Positions 45,714-55,234 are shown, counted from the stretch's first letter. The stretch: DNA of 64,000 bases from Acidobacteriota bacterium (GCA_021325515.1 JAJPHC010000030.1:204976-268975); one strand, 5' to 3'. The notes: generated by a model not told the origin, from the sequence alone. Program-made: numbers and translations.

Positions 45714-47898
45714 CTTTCATGAATACGGACCGCGCTGCCTTCCTGAAATCGCCCTCCTCCGCAGTCACATCGTGAAGATCGCCGGCGCCGACAAAGAGCA
45801 CCGTCTGCCAGTTGACCTTGTAGGCAAAGAGCAATTGCGACGCGATCCTGCCGGCGTGCTGACTGATCGTCTGATCGTCGAACAGCACGCGGTTGCGATT
45901 CGCCCGCTGGTTCTGCACGACGAGGCGCAGATAGCGTTTCGAATCGAACGTCCATGTCGCGCGGACGCGCTCGGTCTGCGCGGTGAAGAGCCGCCCATGA
46001 TCGACGTTCAACCAGCGCACGGCATTCGTCAGCCGGATCTCGAGATGATTGTTCGGACGGATCACCGCCCCGGGGCTGACGTTCGCACCATCGCCGAGGC
46101 GGTTCTTCGAGAAGTCGACTTCCTGTCCGACCCAGCCATCGAGCGTGACGAAGGAGAGCACGCGATTCACCGCGAACTGCAGCGTGTAGTAGAGGCGGCT
46201 GCGCTGGAAGATCTCGTCGCCGCTGCGCACGTTCTCATTCGCCAGACGGAAGCGCCAGAACGAACGATGCCGGCCGTCCGCTCCGAATCCCGCTGAGACC
46301 AGACGATAGAGCTGCTTCCCATCCTGCTCCGACTCGTACTGCGACATCGCATAGACGCGCACGCGGCTGAAGAATCCCTTCGGCCGGAACGTGTGCCCGG
46401 CTTCGCCGTAGTTCGACTTGTAGCCGACCTGCGGCACGAAGCCGTCATCCGCGCGGAACCCGTCGCCCAGGTCGAGATACTCGACGAAGAGATCGTCCTT
46501 CTCCGAATTGCGGGAGACGCGCAGATCGCCGGCATACGAGCGCAGGCGGCGGCCGTCCCACTCCGGATCGAGCAGCTCGCCTGCCGCGGTCCGGAGATTC
46601 GGCGTGACCGTGTCGCTCAGCAGCAACTGGCCCGTGACGGTGTAGTGATCGTTGATGCGCCAGACGAGATCGGGGCCGAGCACGCGATTGTGCGCGCCGC
46701 CGGAAATCTCGCGCGTGGTGCCGAGAAGACTGATGAACGAGGTCGAGCCGAAATCGTGGCGCACCCGTCCGATCGCGACACTCGACGAGAAGTCCTGATC
46801 GACGAAACGCGAATCCTCCGGCCCCGGCACGATCGTCTGCCCGCCGCCGCGATCCTGCGCGACGAGCAGCGTCCAGGCGTCGCTCGCGTACTTGCCCGTG
46901 CCGCGCAGTCCCCATCGCGGCGACGTGATGGAGCGCGTCGATACGGCCTGGATCGGCGTCTGAAACAGGTTCACATCTTCGAGAAAGAACGGCCGCTTCT
47001 CCGGATAGAAGACCGCGAAGCGCTCGTTCGCGGTGATCGCCGCGACATCCGACTCGATCTGCGAGAAATCAGGATTGATCGTCGCGTCGACGGCGGTGTA
47101 GGCGTTCGGCGTCCACTTCACATCCGCACCCTCGTCGTTGCGGAAGTGACCGTCGTCGCGTCCCGCCGTCACATACGGCGCAGCGATCAGATGCTGGCCG
47201 GAAGGGAGATCGGCCAGCCCTGTGATCTTGTTGTAGTTGCAGACGAAGCACGACGAGCCGCGCGGCATGCGATGCGTGAACATCTGATAGCGGCGGTCGC
47301 GCGGATAGTTGCGGTAGAGGATCATCCCCCACGTCTGCAGATCCTTCCCGCTCTTGTAGCGCAGCGATGCGAACGGAATGCGCAGTTCGAGCTGCCATCC
47401 CGACGGCGTGATCTTCGTCGCCGAGTCCCAGAAGTAGTCGGGTGAATTGTCCTCGCCGGTGTTGTCGTCGGTGGCGGCGTCGTACTGGATGTTGTTCGCG
47501 TTGGCGAGGAAGAGAATCGCGGTCTTGTTGTCGTTCCGCGAATCGATGATGACGCCGGCGTAATCATCGGTGCTGCCGCTCACGGCATCGTGATCGCCGA
47601 GGGGCGCGCGGATCTGCGACGGATTCGGATCTTCCATCCGGATCGCGACGTAGAAGAAGCGGTCGTCGTAGGTGACCCAGCCCGTCTGCTTCACCGGCGG
47701 AGGACCGTTGTCGCTGACGTTCGTCTCGAACCACTCGTCGAACTTCGTGGCGCTCTGCCATGCCGGGTCGGACAGATCGCCGTCGATCGTGATCGGACCG
47801 CTGGCGCGGGTGATGCTCACCGGCGGCTCGTCCGCGTACACGAAGAGGGTTGAGCAGAGCAGGACCAGAAGGAGAACAACGCGGGCCGTCGTCGTCAT
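45691..47898 (-). CDS. CBM9/DUF5916 outer-membrane protein
   Basis: 735 aa with a signal peptide (VVLLLVLLCSTLFVYA). The N-terminal part is a carbohydrate-binding family 9-like domain (ITIDGDLSDPAWQSATKFDE, VTYDDRFFYVAIRMEDPNP). The remainder is the DUF5916 region: NPDFSQIESD, then VFYPEKRPFFLEDVNLFQTP, followed by a long stretch of alternating strands ending in Phe-Gln-Arg, as in outer-membrane barrels. Found mainly in Bacteroidota and Acidobacteriota; function unknown, perhaps polysaccharide or peptide uptake. Single gene. Confidence 0.88.
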   Translation of the reverse strand: MTTTARVVLLLVLLCSTLFVYADEPPVSITRASGPITIDGDLSDPAWQSATKFDEWFETNVSDNGPPPVKQTGWVTYDDRFFYVAIRMEDPNPSQIRAPLGDHDAVSGSTDDYAGVIIDSRNDNKTAILFLANANNIQYDAATDDNTGEDNSPDYFWDSATKITPSGWQLELRIPFASLRYKSGKDLQTWGMILYRNYPRDRRYQMFTHRMPRGSSCFVCNYNKITGLADLPSGQHLIAAPYVTAGRDDGHFRNDEGADVKWTPNAYTAVDATINPDFSQIESDVAAITANERFAVFYPEKRPFFLEDVNLFQTPIQAVSTRSITSPRWGLRGTGKYASDAWTLLVAQDRGGGQTIVPGPEDSRFVDQDFSSSVAIGRVRHDFGSTSFISLLGTTREISGGAHNRVLGPDLVWRINDHYTVTGQLLLSDTVTPNLRTAAGELLDPEWDGRRLRSYAGDLRVSRNSEKDDLFVEYLDLGDGFRADDGFVPQVGYKSNYGEAGHTFRPKGFFSRVRVYAMSQYESEQDGKQLYRLVSAGFGADGRHRSFWRFRLANENVRSGDEIFQRSRLYYTLQFAVNRVLSFVTLDGWVGQEVDFSKNRLGDGANVSPGAVIRPNNHLEIRLTNAVRWLNVDHGRLFTAQTERVRATWTFDSKRYLRLVVQNQRANRNRVLFDDQTISQHAGRIASQLLFAYKVNWQTVLFVGAGDLHDVTAEEGDFRKAARSVFMKVSYAFQR

Positions 47899-47944
47899 TT
47901 GCAGTGAGACGAAAATTCGGGCCGAGGGTTGGTGAACGAACGGT

Positions 47945-48217
47945 TACGAATGGATGGGAGGAATGGGAGGAATGGGACCTATGGGACCTATGGGACTTAT
48001 GGGAACGATGAACGGGGACGAAGAAACGATGAACGAAGAAACGATGAACGATGAACGATGAACGATGAACGAGGAACGGGGGACGAAGTTCCCTGTTTCC
48101 CCGTGGTTCTGGAACGATGAACGATGAACGATGAACGAGGAACGAGGAACGGTAAACGAAGTTCCCTGTTCTCCGTGGTCTCCGTTCATCGTTCATCGTT
48201 CATCGTTCATCGTTCCA
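47945..48217. repeat. mixed nonamer and heptamer arrays
   Basis: GGGACCTAT nonamers (47945-48000) run into GAACGAT heptamers, which occur in two blocks and are then mirrored by TTCATCG units up to 48217. CCGTGGTTCTGG and CTCCGTGGTCTCC interrupt the blocks. No ORF of interest in this 346-bp gap. Confidence 0.8.
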
Positions 48218-48224
48218 AAAGTCC

Positions 48225-48230
48225 TATACT
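48225..48230 (+). promoter_or_regulatory. -10 box (TATACT) of the PAS-GGDEF-EAL gene
   Basis: TATACT lies 14 nt before the ATG at 48245, right after the repeat array. Confidence 0.45.
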
Positions 48231-48244
48231 TTCAGTGTCCACTC

Positions 48245-49963
48245 ATGTCCGACCTGGTCGATGCCGAGGAACTGCGGCAGAGCGAGGAGCGCTACGCGCT
48301 TGCGGCTCGCGGCGCGAACGACGGTCTGTGGGACTGGAAGCTCCAGACCAACGAGATCTATTTCTCGGAACGATGGAAGCAGATGCTCGGTTTCGAGGAC
48401 CACGAGTTGCCGAACGTCGTGCAGTCGTGGCTGGGCCGCGTACATCCCGATGACCTTCCGGTGCTGCAGGCGCAGATGCAGCTTCATCTCGAAGGGCAGA
48501 CGCCGCACTTCGAATGCGAGTACCGGATCCTGGAGCAGGGAGGCACGTATCGCTGGATGCTCGGCCGCGCGATGGCCGTGCGCAACATCGACAACGTGGC
48601 CTATCGCATCGCCGGCTCGCAGACGGACATCACGGAGCGCAAGCTGGCGGTCGAAGAACTGCTGCAGGCCGCCTTTCACGACAGCCTCACCGGCCTTCCG
48701 AACCGGATGCTGTTCATGGACCGCCTCACCGGCGCCGCGAACCGCGCGAAGCGGAAGGACTATCAGATCGCGGTGCTCTTCATCGATCTGGACCGCTTCA
48801 AGATGATCAACGACACGATGGGGCACGAGATGGGCGACGCCGTGCTCGTCGAGATCGGGCGCCGTCTCGAAGGCTGCGTCCGGCCGGGGGACACGGTCGC
48901 GCGTCTCGGCAGCACCGTCGCGCGTCTCGGCGGCGACGAGTTCACGGTGCTCGTCGAGCGCATCAGCGATGTCGCCGACGCCGTCCGCATCGCCTCGCGC
49001 ATTCTGGAAGTCGTGAAGCAGCCGCTGCTCGTCGACGGACAGGAAGTGATGACCACGGCCAGCATCGGCGTGGCCACGAGCACGACCGGCTTCGAGCGGC
49101 CGGAGGATCTGCTGCGCGACGCGGACGCCGCGATGTATCGCGCGAAGAAGATGGGAAAGGCGCGCTACGAGGTGTGCGACCGGCAGATGCACGAGCATGC
49201 GCTGGAGCGGCTGCACATCGAGCGCGATCTGCACGGCGTCATCGATCGCGATGAGCTGCGCGTCGTCTATCAACCGGTCGTTGCACTCGCCGACGAAAAG
49301 GTCATCGGCTTCGAAGCTCTGATCCGCTGGGAACATCCGACGCGCGGGACGCTCAATCCGGACGACTTCATCACCATCGCCGAGAGCGCCAATCTCATCC
49401 ATCCGATCACGCTCTGGACGATGGGCCGCGCCCTGCGGCAGTTGCAGCAACTGCGGGAAGACGAAAACGCACGCGAGCTCACGATGAGCGTGAACGTGTC
49501 GGGCCGCGACTTCGGCTATGCCGATTTCGTCGAGGAGCTGACCTCGGCGCTGCAGGCGCGTTCCATCGACGCGAGCGCCATCAAGCTCGACATCACCGAG
49601 GCCGCCATCATCCGCAACGCGGAAACCGCAGGCCGGGTGATGGGAGAGCTCGCAGGCCAGAACATCCGCTTCACACTCGACGACTTCGGCACCGGCTATT
49701 CATCGTTCGCGAATCTGCTGCGCTATCCCATCGACACGCTGAAGATCGATCGCTCATTCACCGCGCACATCAACGAGCCGGAAGGCCTCCGCGCCGTTCA
49801 GATGATGGTGACGATGGCCCGCGTCCTCGGCATGACCGCCGTCGCGGAAGGCATCGAGACGCGCGACCAGCTCGAGGCGCTGCGCCTGCTCAACTGCCCG
49901 CTGGGACAGGGATATCTCTTCTCGAAGCCGCTTCCGGGAGAAGAGATCGCGGCGCTGCTGTAA
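48245..49963 (+). CDS. PAS-GGDEF-EAL cyclic-di-GMP enzyme
   Basis: 572 aa, cytoplasmic. An N-terminal PAS/PAC sensor (residues 10-130; DGLWDWKLQTNEIYFSERWK) is followed by GGDEF (about 140-305; intact GGDEF at residue 228) and EAL (about 310-565; EALIRW at 356, DDFGTGYSSFANLLRYP). All core residues for both synthesis and breakdown of c-di-GMP seem present. An 8-residue tandem duplication (VARLGSTVARLGGDEF) stands directly before the active-site loop. Start 48245 is chosen because the reading upstream is repeat-array sequence. Confidence 0.92.
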   Translation: MSDLVDAEELRQSEERYALAARGANDGLWDWKLQTNEIYFSERWKQMLGFEDHELPNVVQSWLGRVHPDDLPVLQAQMQLHLEGQTPHFECEYRILEQGGTYRWMLGRAMAVRNIDNVAYRIAGSQTDITERKLAVEELLQAAFHDSLTGLPNRMLFMDRLTGAANRAKRKDYQIAVLFIDLDRFKMINDTMGHEMGDAVLVEIGRRLEGCVRPGDTVARLGSTVARLGGDEFTVLVERISDVADAVRIASRILEVVKQPLLVDGQEVMTTASIGVATSTTGFERPEDLLRDADAAMYRAKKMGKARYEVCDRQMHEHALERLHIERDLHGVIDRDELRVVYQPVVALADEKVIGFEALIRWEHPTRGTLNPDDFITIAESANLIHPITLWTMGRALRQLQQLREDENARELTMSVNVSGRDFGYADFVEELTSALQARSIDASAIKLDITEAAIIRNAETAGRVMGELAGQNIRFTLDDFGTGYSSFANLLRYPIDTLKIDRSFTAHINEPEGLRAVQMMVTMARVLGMTAVAEGIETRDQLEALRLLNCPLGQGYLFSKPLPGEEIAALL

Positions 49964-49968
49964 GGGTC

Positions 49969-50274
49969 TTACGCCACCGGCTCGACATCCCGACGGCAGT
50001 GCTTGCAGACACGCGCCTTCTTGAGAATCAGCTCCGCACAGAAGGGGCACTCGCGCTCGTCGCGCACGAGCACAGGTGCAGCGGATGGTTGAGACGCATC
50101 GGATGCCTGCCCCGCCGGCTGCTTCTTCTTCATCGCGGCGAGATACGTCTGCGCCATCGCCGACAGACGTGCGTCGTGCTGGCGGCGTTGCGCCTCGGCG
50201 CGCTGCATGAACAGCCGGAGCGCGAATACGACCGCGATCAGCAGGAGAAGGGTAATGACCACTCCCAGGAACAT
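49969..50274 (-). CDS. membrane-anchored zinc-ribbon protein
   Basis: 101 aa: one N-terminal membrane helix (GVVITLLLLIAVVFALRLFM), a charged linker, and a C-terminal zinc ribbon CPFCAELILKKARVCKHC. Function unknown; such proteins often contact others at the membrane. The ATG at 50274 follows a purine-rich AGGGGG. It lies downstream of the GGDEF-EAL gene on the same strand, after 55 nt. Confidence 0.75.
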   Translation of the reverse strand: MFLGVVITLLLLIAVVFALRLFMQRAEAQRRQHDARLSAMAQTYLAAMKKKQPAGQASDASQPSAAPVLVRDERECPFCAELILKKARVCKHCRRDVEPVA

Positions 50275-50329
50275 GCCCCCTATTTTCCTCGAAATTCTGC
50301 ATTTCGGTTTTCGCCGCCTGCACAGCCCC

Positions 50330-52732
50330 TCACCCCTGACTCCTCTCCCCGCTTTGCGGGGCGAGGGAGACGGGGGATCCATTTTGCATTTTGTCCACAC
50401 TCCCCCATGGTGAGGTGGCGAACCATTCCGCGAACTTCTCCGCCGGCAGCGGCGCGCTCATGTAGTAGCCCTGCGCCATGTCGCAGCCGAGGCGCTTGAG
50501 GATCGCCCACGACTCCTGCGTCTCGACTCCTTCGGCGATGACGATGAGCCCCATGTTGTGACCGAGCTCGATCGTCGAGCGGACGATGACCAGATCATCG
50601 GCCGCGCTCTCCGTCAGGTTCTGCACGAACGACTTGTCGATCTTCAGCTCATCGACCGGCAGCCGCTTGAGATGTGCGAGCGACGAATAGCCGGTCCCGA
50701 AATCATCGATGGCCAGGCTCACGCCGCGTTTCTTCAGATCGCGCAGCACCTTCAGTGCATGCGCCGCATCCTTCATGATCGCGCTCTCCGTGATCTCCAG
50801 GACGACTCGCGACGGTGGCAGCCCGGTCTCGGCGAGCAGGCCGCTGATCAGCGTCGGCAGCTCGGCGTCGAGCAGATCGAGGGCGGAGAGATTCACCGCG
50901 ACGGCGAGGTCGACTCCGTTCCGCTGCCACTGCGCGCACTGTGTGATCGCCTTGCGCAGCACCCATTTCGTGATCATCCCGATCTTGCCCGACTGTTCGG
51001 CCAGCGGAATGAATTCGTCGGGCCGCATCACGCCATGTTTCGCATGCTTCCAGCGCACGAGAGCTTCGACATGGGCGACATGCTCGCTGGGCACGTCGAT
51101 CTTCGGCTGGAAATGCAGTTCGAGCTCGTCGCGCGCGATCGCCTGCCGCAGCTCCATCATCAGCGCCAGACGGCGGAGGCTGTGCTCATCGCGTCCGGCC
51201 TCGTAGATCGCGATGCCGCTGTGATTCTTCTTCGCGTCGTACATCGCGATGTCGGCGCGCTTCATGAGGGTGTCGGCGTCGTCGGCATGATCGGGGAAGA
51301 GCGCGATGCCCATCGAGGAGTTCACGTCCACCGACACGTCGCCGAGGTTGAAGGGCGAGTCGAATGCGGTGCTGACGCGCTGCGCGACCTCTTCCGCGAA
51401 CGTCGCATTCGGCGCGGTGAACTTGATCGCGAACTCGTCGCCGCCGAGGCGCGCGACGGTGTCGGTCTGGCGAAGAGTCTGCTCCAGCCGCCGGCCAATC
51501 TCGATCAGGAGCTGATCGCCGAAGTGATGGCCGAGCGTGTCGTTGATCTCCTTGAAGCGGTCGACGTCCATCATGATCATCCCCACCGCGCTCCGGCTCC
51601 GGCGCGACTCGCCGATCGACTGCGACAGCCGGTCGAAGAAGAGCGTGCGGTTCGGCAGTCCGGTGAGGCTGTCGTGCGTCGCCTGATGGATGATCTGATC
51701 CTCGCGCGCCGCGATTGCCGCGCGCATCTGATTGAGCGCGATGCCGAGATGGCCGATCTCGTCGGACTGCGTGACGCGGACCGGCGTGGAGTAATCGCCG
51801 CGCTCGATCTGCCCCGCCGCATCGGCCAGCGTGCGCAGCGGGCGCGTGACGCCCCGCGCGAAGAAGATGGCCACGATCACCGAGAGCAGCAGCATGATGA
51901 ACGACAGTCCGAAGATCTGCAGCTCGAGCGTGTCGAACGGCTTGCGCGCTTCCTCAACCGAGCGTTGCAGCAGACTCTCGATCTTCGAGCCGTCGCCGGT
52001 CCGCAGCGGCTGCAGTTGAGACATGTACAGGCCGCTGTGAAGATGGAGCATGTCCGGCGCTCCGCCCCCGCGCAGCTTCGCCAGCAGATCGGTCCGATCT
52101 TCGGAAGGGAGCGTCGAGATCACCTCCGCCTGCGCACCGTCGGGCTGCGACCAGATCGAGACATCCAGCGCCGTCAGTTGCTTCACATCGGTGAGCACGC
52201 GCTCGCCGATCTCGAAGCGCGCGCAGACCCAGGCGATCGTGCGAGGCGCGAGCACGGGGACGACGACGACTTGCGCCGGCCGGCCGCGGAAGGAGACCGT
52301 TGCCGATGCCTCGCCCCGGTCCTCTGCCGTTCGCAGCAGCGCGGCGAACGGAAACGGCTTTCCGATCAGACCATCGTTCGCCGTCTCCGCCGTCACCGTT
52401 CCATCGAGGCCGATGAGCACCACGGCATCTGCTCCGATTCGCGAGCCGTGATTCGCCAGGACGGACGTGATCGTCGGAGCGTCGGCCGACGCGATCGCCT
52501 CGCGAAACGCGAAGTCGAGGGCGAGCACCCGCAGCGAGTCCTCGAGCTGGCGCGCGCGCGTCTCGAGCACACGCTCCAGCACGCGCGCACCGACGCGCAA
52601 CTCCTGGTCCACGCTGCGGTGCAATGTCCGCTGACCCGCGTAATGAACGGAGACGAGCGTTCCCGCCTGCAGCAGGACGAGCCCGGCGATGACCAGGATC
52701 AGAAACTTCGTCTGAAAACTACGGATGGCCAT
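50330..52732 (-). CDS. membrane GGDEF-EAL protein with periplasmic sensor and HAMP
   Basis: 800 aa. Membrane helix at 8-30, periplasmic sensor at about 31-265 (double-CACHE-like), second helix at about 268-292 (FGLSFIMLLLSVIVAIFFARG), HAMP at about 292-345, GGDEF at about 355-520 (DTVARLGGDEFAIKF) and EAL at about 530-785 (VEALVRWKHAKHG, DDFGTGYSSLAHLKRLP). Both active sites look intact. The last 15 residues (SLAPQSGERSQG) and the stop are encoded by a GC-rich hairpin repeat. The start overlaps the cupredoxin gene by 14 nt, so this sensor is co-translated with a copper-type periplasmic protein. Confidence 0.92.
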   Translation of the reverse strand: MAIRSFQTKFLILVIAGLVLLQAGTLVSVHYAGQRTLHRSVDQELRVGARVLERVLETRARQLEDSLRVLALDFAFREAIASADAPTITSVLANHGSRIGADAVVLIGLDGTVTAETANDGLIGKPFPFAALLRTAEDRGEASATVSFRGRPAQVVVVPVLAPRTIAWVCARFEIGERVLTDVKQLTALDVSIWSQPDGAQAEVISTLPSEDRTDLLAKLRGGGAPDMLHLHSGLYMSQLQPLRTGDGSKIESLLQRSVEEARKPFDTLELQIFGLSFIMLLLSVIVAIFFARGVTRPLRTLADAAGQIERGDYSTPVRVTQSDEIGHLGIALNQMRAAIAAREDQIIHQATHDSLTGLPNRTLFFDRLSQSIGESRRSRSAVGMIMMDVDRFKEINDTLGHHFGDQLLIEIGRRLEQTLRQTDTVARLGGDEFAIKFTAPNATFAEEVAQRVSTAFDSPFNLGDVSVDVNSSMGIALFPDHADDADTLMKRADIAMYDAKKNHSGIAIYEAGRDEHSLRRLALMMELRQAIARDELELHFQPKIDVPSEHVAHVEALVRWKHAKHGVMRPDEFIPLAEQSGKIGMITKWVLRKAITQCAQWQRNGVDLAVAVNLSALDLLDAELPTLISGLLAETGLPPSRVVLEITESAIMKDAAHALKVLRDLKKRGVSLAIDDFGTGYSSLAHLKRLPVDELKIDKSFVQNLTESAADDLVIVRSTIELGHNMGLIVIAEGVETQESWAILKRLGCDMAQGYYMSAPLPAEKFAEWFATSPWGSVDKMQNGSPVSLAPQSGERSQG

Positions 52733-53306
52733 GGGCGTGAATCACGAACGAGAGGTCGGCGCGCTCGCTGCCGGAGATCGTGACGTTGCCCGGACGCGGT
52801 TCGTCGCGCATGTCGGGATACCAGACGTGAACCACGTACCGCCCCGGCTCGATGTCGCGAAGCGCGACGTGTCCATCGCCGCCGGTGCGATCGAAATAGG
52901 GAGTGTCGACGACGATGATGAACGCATTCATCTGGTCATGAATGTTGCAGCCGAGGGTGACGACGCCCGGCTTGTCGAAGAGGACGGGACTGGCCGGCGT
53001 CCCTTTGTAGAGCGGGAGCTGAAACGGTTTTGCAGGTGAGAAGGAGTAGACGTGATGGCGGATGTCATCCGAGTTCGGGAACCTGACGGAGGTGCCGGTC
53101 TGGATGACCAGCACGTGCGGAATGAACATCCGGTTCTTCTGATCCATCACCGCCGTCCTCTTCGCCAGCGGCAATGCTCTCCCCTCGGGCACGGCGTAAA
53201 CGACGGCGTCTTTGACCGCAGCGCCGTGCGCATCCTGCACCCGGACATCGATGGTACCGGCCGAGAGCGGAACTGCGAGCAGGAGCGAAAGAACAAGGGG
53301 GCGCAT
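52719..53306 (-). CDS. cupredoxin-like periplasmic protein (methylamine-utilisation type)
   Basis: 195 aa with a signal peptide (LVLSLLLAVPLSAG). A plastocyanin-like domain follows: SVRFPNSDDIRHHVYSFSPA provides the first histidine and VTLGCNIHDQMNAFI the Cys-His-Met set of a type 1 copper site. A carboxypeptidase-regulatory-like beta region follows (DIEPGRYVVHVWYPDM). Likely a copper protein or metal-sensing partner of the GGDEF-EAL receptor encoded next. Start at 53306; CATAAT stands 11 nt upstream. Divergent from the porin-like gene. Confidence 0.85.
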   Translation of the reverse strand: MRPLVLSLLLAVPLSAGTIDVRVQDAHGAAVKDAVVYAVPEGRALPLAKRTAVMDQKNRMFIPHVLVIQTGTSVRFPNSDDIRHHVYSFSPAKPFQLPLYKGTPASPVLFDKPGVVTLGCNIHDQMNAFIIVVDTPYFDRTGGDGHVALRDIEPGRYVVHVWYPDMRDEPRPGNVTISGSERADLSFVIHAHGHP

Positions 53307-53383
53307 AGTGAATTCAAATTATGGACCCAGTACAGGACAACTGCCGGATGCGCGTTCCAGATGGACAAGCGGAGAGGTTGCCC

Positions 53384-53389
53384 TACACT
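53384..53389 (+). promoter_or_regulatory. -10 box (TACACT) of the porin-like gene
   Basis: TACACT ends 7 nt before the GTG at 53397, again a leaderless arrangement. Confidence 0.5.
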
Positions 53390-53396
53390 TCTCCTC

Positions 53397-54449
53397 GTGC
53401 GTGTCGCGATCCTGCTTTTCATCGCGTTGCCGGCCCTCGCCTCCGATTCCCTGCAGTGGAGCGGCTTCGCGCTCCTGCGCGCATCGAACAGGCCGGAGCG
53501 GGTTCCCTTCGACGATCATGCGGTCTCGGCGCAGGTGCAACTCGGCATCGACTGGGATCCGTCCCTCCGCTTCGGCGGACATCTTCATCTTCTCGCGCGC
53601 AATGACGGCGATGGCGGAGACCGCGCGCGCTTCGGCGTCGTCGAGGCCTATCTCGAGCAGAAGTTCTATCCCGGCGAAGACAGGATCCGCATCATGGAAG
53701 GAGCGTTCTTTCTTCCGACGAGCCGCGAGAATGTCGACGCGCTCTGGGAGTCGCCTTACACGATCAGCCCCTCTGCGCTGAACAGTTGGATGGGAGAGGA
53801 GTTTCGTCCGATCGGAATCGACGCGTCGTACACATGGCGGCATGCGATCACGATCGGCGGCACGGCATTCACGGGCAACGACACGTTCGGCGCGCTGCCC
53901 GCGGGCCGCGGCTGGATGCTGCGCGATCACTGGGCGCTCCTCGGCGAACATCTGGAAGCAGGCTTCGGCAATTACTCGTCGGTTTCCGCGGAGACGGACC
54001 ATCGCATCGGGTGGTCAGCGCGTGCGCGCTGGAGCAACGACTTCGCGCTCGTGCAACTGACGCACATCGACAATCGCGCCGACGCGCTCCAGCATGGAGA
54101 GCTCTACAACTGGGAAACGCGCTTCGACATCGCCGGCGCGAGCGTCAACTGGAACGACTGGACGGTTGCTGCAGAGGATGGTTGGGGACCGACGGCCATC
54201 AACGTCTACGGAAGCAATTACAAGGACGATCTCGTCGCGAAGTATCTGCTCGTATCGCGGAGGGTCGGCAATCATCGAGTCTCGATACGCGGCGACGGAT
54301 TTCAGACCGGCGAGTCGCACCGGCACGCGCTGACGGTGGCCTGGTTCTGGGCACCGGCGGGACCATTTCGCACAGGCGTCGAAGTGATGACGAGCGGCCG
54401 CGACCACAAGGTGTCAGCCGAGGTTCGCTACAACTTCGCAGGGCATTAG
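53397..54449 (+). CDS. porin-like outer-membrane protein
   Basis: 350 aa with a signal peptide (VAILLFIALPALAS). The mature part alternates short amphipathic strands (SLRFGGHLHLLARN, RARFGVVEAYLEQKFYPGED, KVSAEVRYNFAGH) and has the LFFLPTSRENVD-type loop seen in a family of proteins encoded beside cupredoxin and GGDEF-EAL genes. Probably a 12-16-strand barrel. The GTG start is placed by the signal peptide and TACACT upstream. Confidence 0.75.
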   Translation: MRVAILLFIALPALASDSLQWSGFALLRASNRPERVPFDDHAVSAQVQLGIDWDPSLRFGGHLHLLARNDGDGGDRARFGVVEAYLEQKFYPGEDRIRIMEGAFFLPTSRENVDALWESPYTISPSALNSWMGEEFRPIGIDASYTWRHAITIGGTAFTGNDTFGALPAGRGWMLRDHWALLGEHLEAGFGNYSSVSAETDHRIGWSARARWSNDFALVQLTHIDNRADALQHGELYNWETRFDIAGASVNWNDWTVAAEDGWGPTAINVYGSNYKDDLVAKYLLVSRRVGNHRVSIRGDGFQTGESHRHALTVAWFWAPAGPFRTGVEVMTSGRDHKVSAEVRYNFAGH

Positions 54450-54457
54450 AACGTCGA

Positions 54458-55234
54458 TCACGACGCCAACACCACCGAGCGCATCGACAACGTGGCGTAC
54501 TGGAAGCCTTCGTAGATCGTCGACAGCGAATCGTCCGCAAACGCGGCACCGAGAACGATGAGCAGCGGCTCGAAGTGCTCCGGTGTAGGCACGGCGAGCG
54601 AAGCGCCGGGCGCGCTGCGATAGCGGGCGATCGCATCGAAGTCGCGAGCGTTCATCCGGTCCGCGATCCACCGGTCGAACTCCGACGCCCACCCGAGCGG
54701 CTCCGCGTTCTTGTTGCCGAGGTCGAGGATGCGCAGGTTGTGGACGATGCCGCCGCTGCCGGCGATCGCGACTCCTTTGTCGCGCAGCGGCGCGAGTGCA
54801 GCGCCGAGTTGGGCCAGCTCGCGCGGCTCCGCTCCGGCAGGGAGCGCGACTTCGACGATCGGGATGTCCGCCGCGGGACGGATGTGCAGCATCGGCACCC
54901 ACACGCCATGATCCCAGCCGCGCTCGCTTTCCAGCGGCGCGCCGATGAGCGCCGCGATCTCTTTCGCGAGCTCCGGCGCGCCGGGCGCTGCGTACTCCAT
55001 CTGGTATAGCTCGGGCGCGAAGCCGCCGAAGTCGTAGATCATCGCCGGCCGTGCCACTGCATTCACGCGCGCCGGGCCGCGCGACTGCCAGTGCGCCGAG
55101 ATGAACGCGATGCCGCGCACCCCTTCGAGCGACTTTCCGAAGGCATTGGCGGCGCGGGTGAAATCGTCCTGCTCGATCGCGAGCGACGGCGCGCCGTGCG
55201 CGACGAAGAAGGCGGGTGCACGCATGCCGGACAT
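54458..55234 (-). CDS. ygiD: class III extradiol ring-cleavage dioxygenase (LigB/YgiD type)
   Basis: 258 aa. Relatives include the zinc-containing 4,5-DOPA dioxygenase. Metal ligands: His in VAHGAPSLAI (residue 13), His in FISAHWQSRG, and His in SGGIVHNLRIL; WDHGVWVPMLHI holds the active-site histidine. The natural substrate is probably a catechol derivative. A second start at 55225 is possible. Not part of the benzoyl-CoA cluster 13 kb away. The start of DUF1579 is divergent. Confidence 0.9.
   Translation of the reverse strand: MSGMRAPAFFVAHGAPSLAIEQDDFTRAANAFGKSLEGVRGIAFISAHWQSRGPARVNAVARPAMIYDFGGFAPELYQMEYAAPGAPELAKEIAALIGAPLESERGWDHGVWVPMLHIRPAADIPIVEVALPAGAEPRELAQLGAALAPLRDKGVAIAGSGGIVHNLRILDLGNKNAEPLGWASEFDRWIADRMNARDFDAIARYRSAPGASLAVPTPEHFEPLLIVLGAAFADDSLSTIYEGFQYATLSMRSVVLAS

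Noticed and set aside
54458-55234. Extradiol dioxygenase as part of the benzoyl-CoA pathway
   Set aside because: It belongs to the oxygen-dependent LigB/YgiD family, lies 13 kb away and has its own unit.
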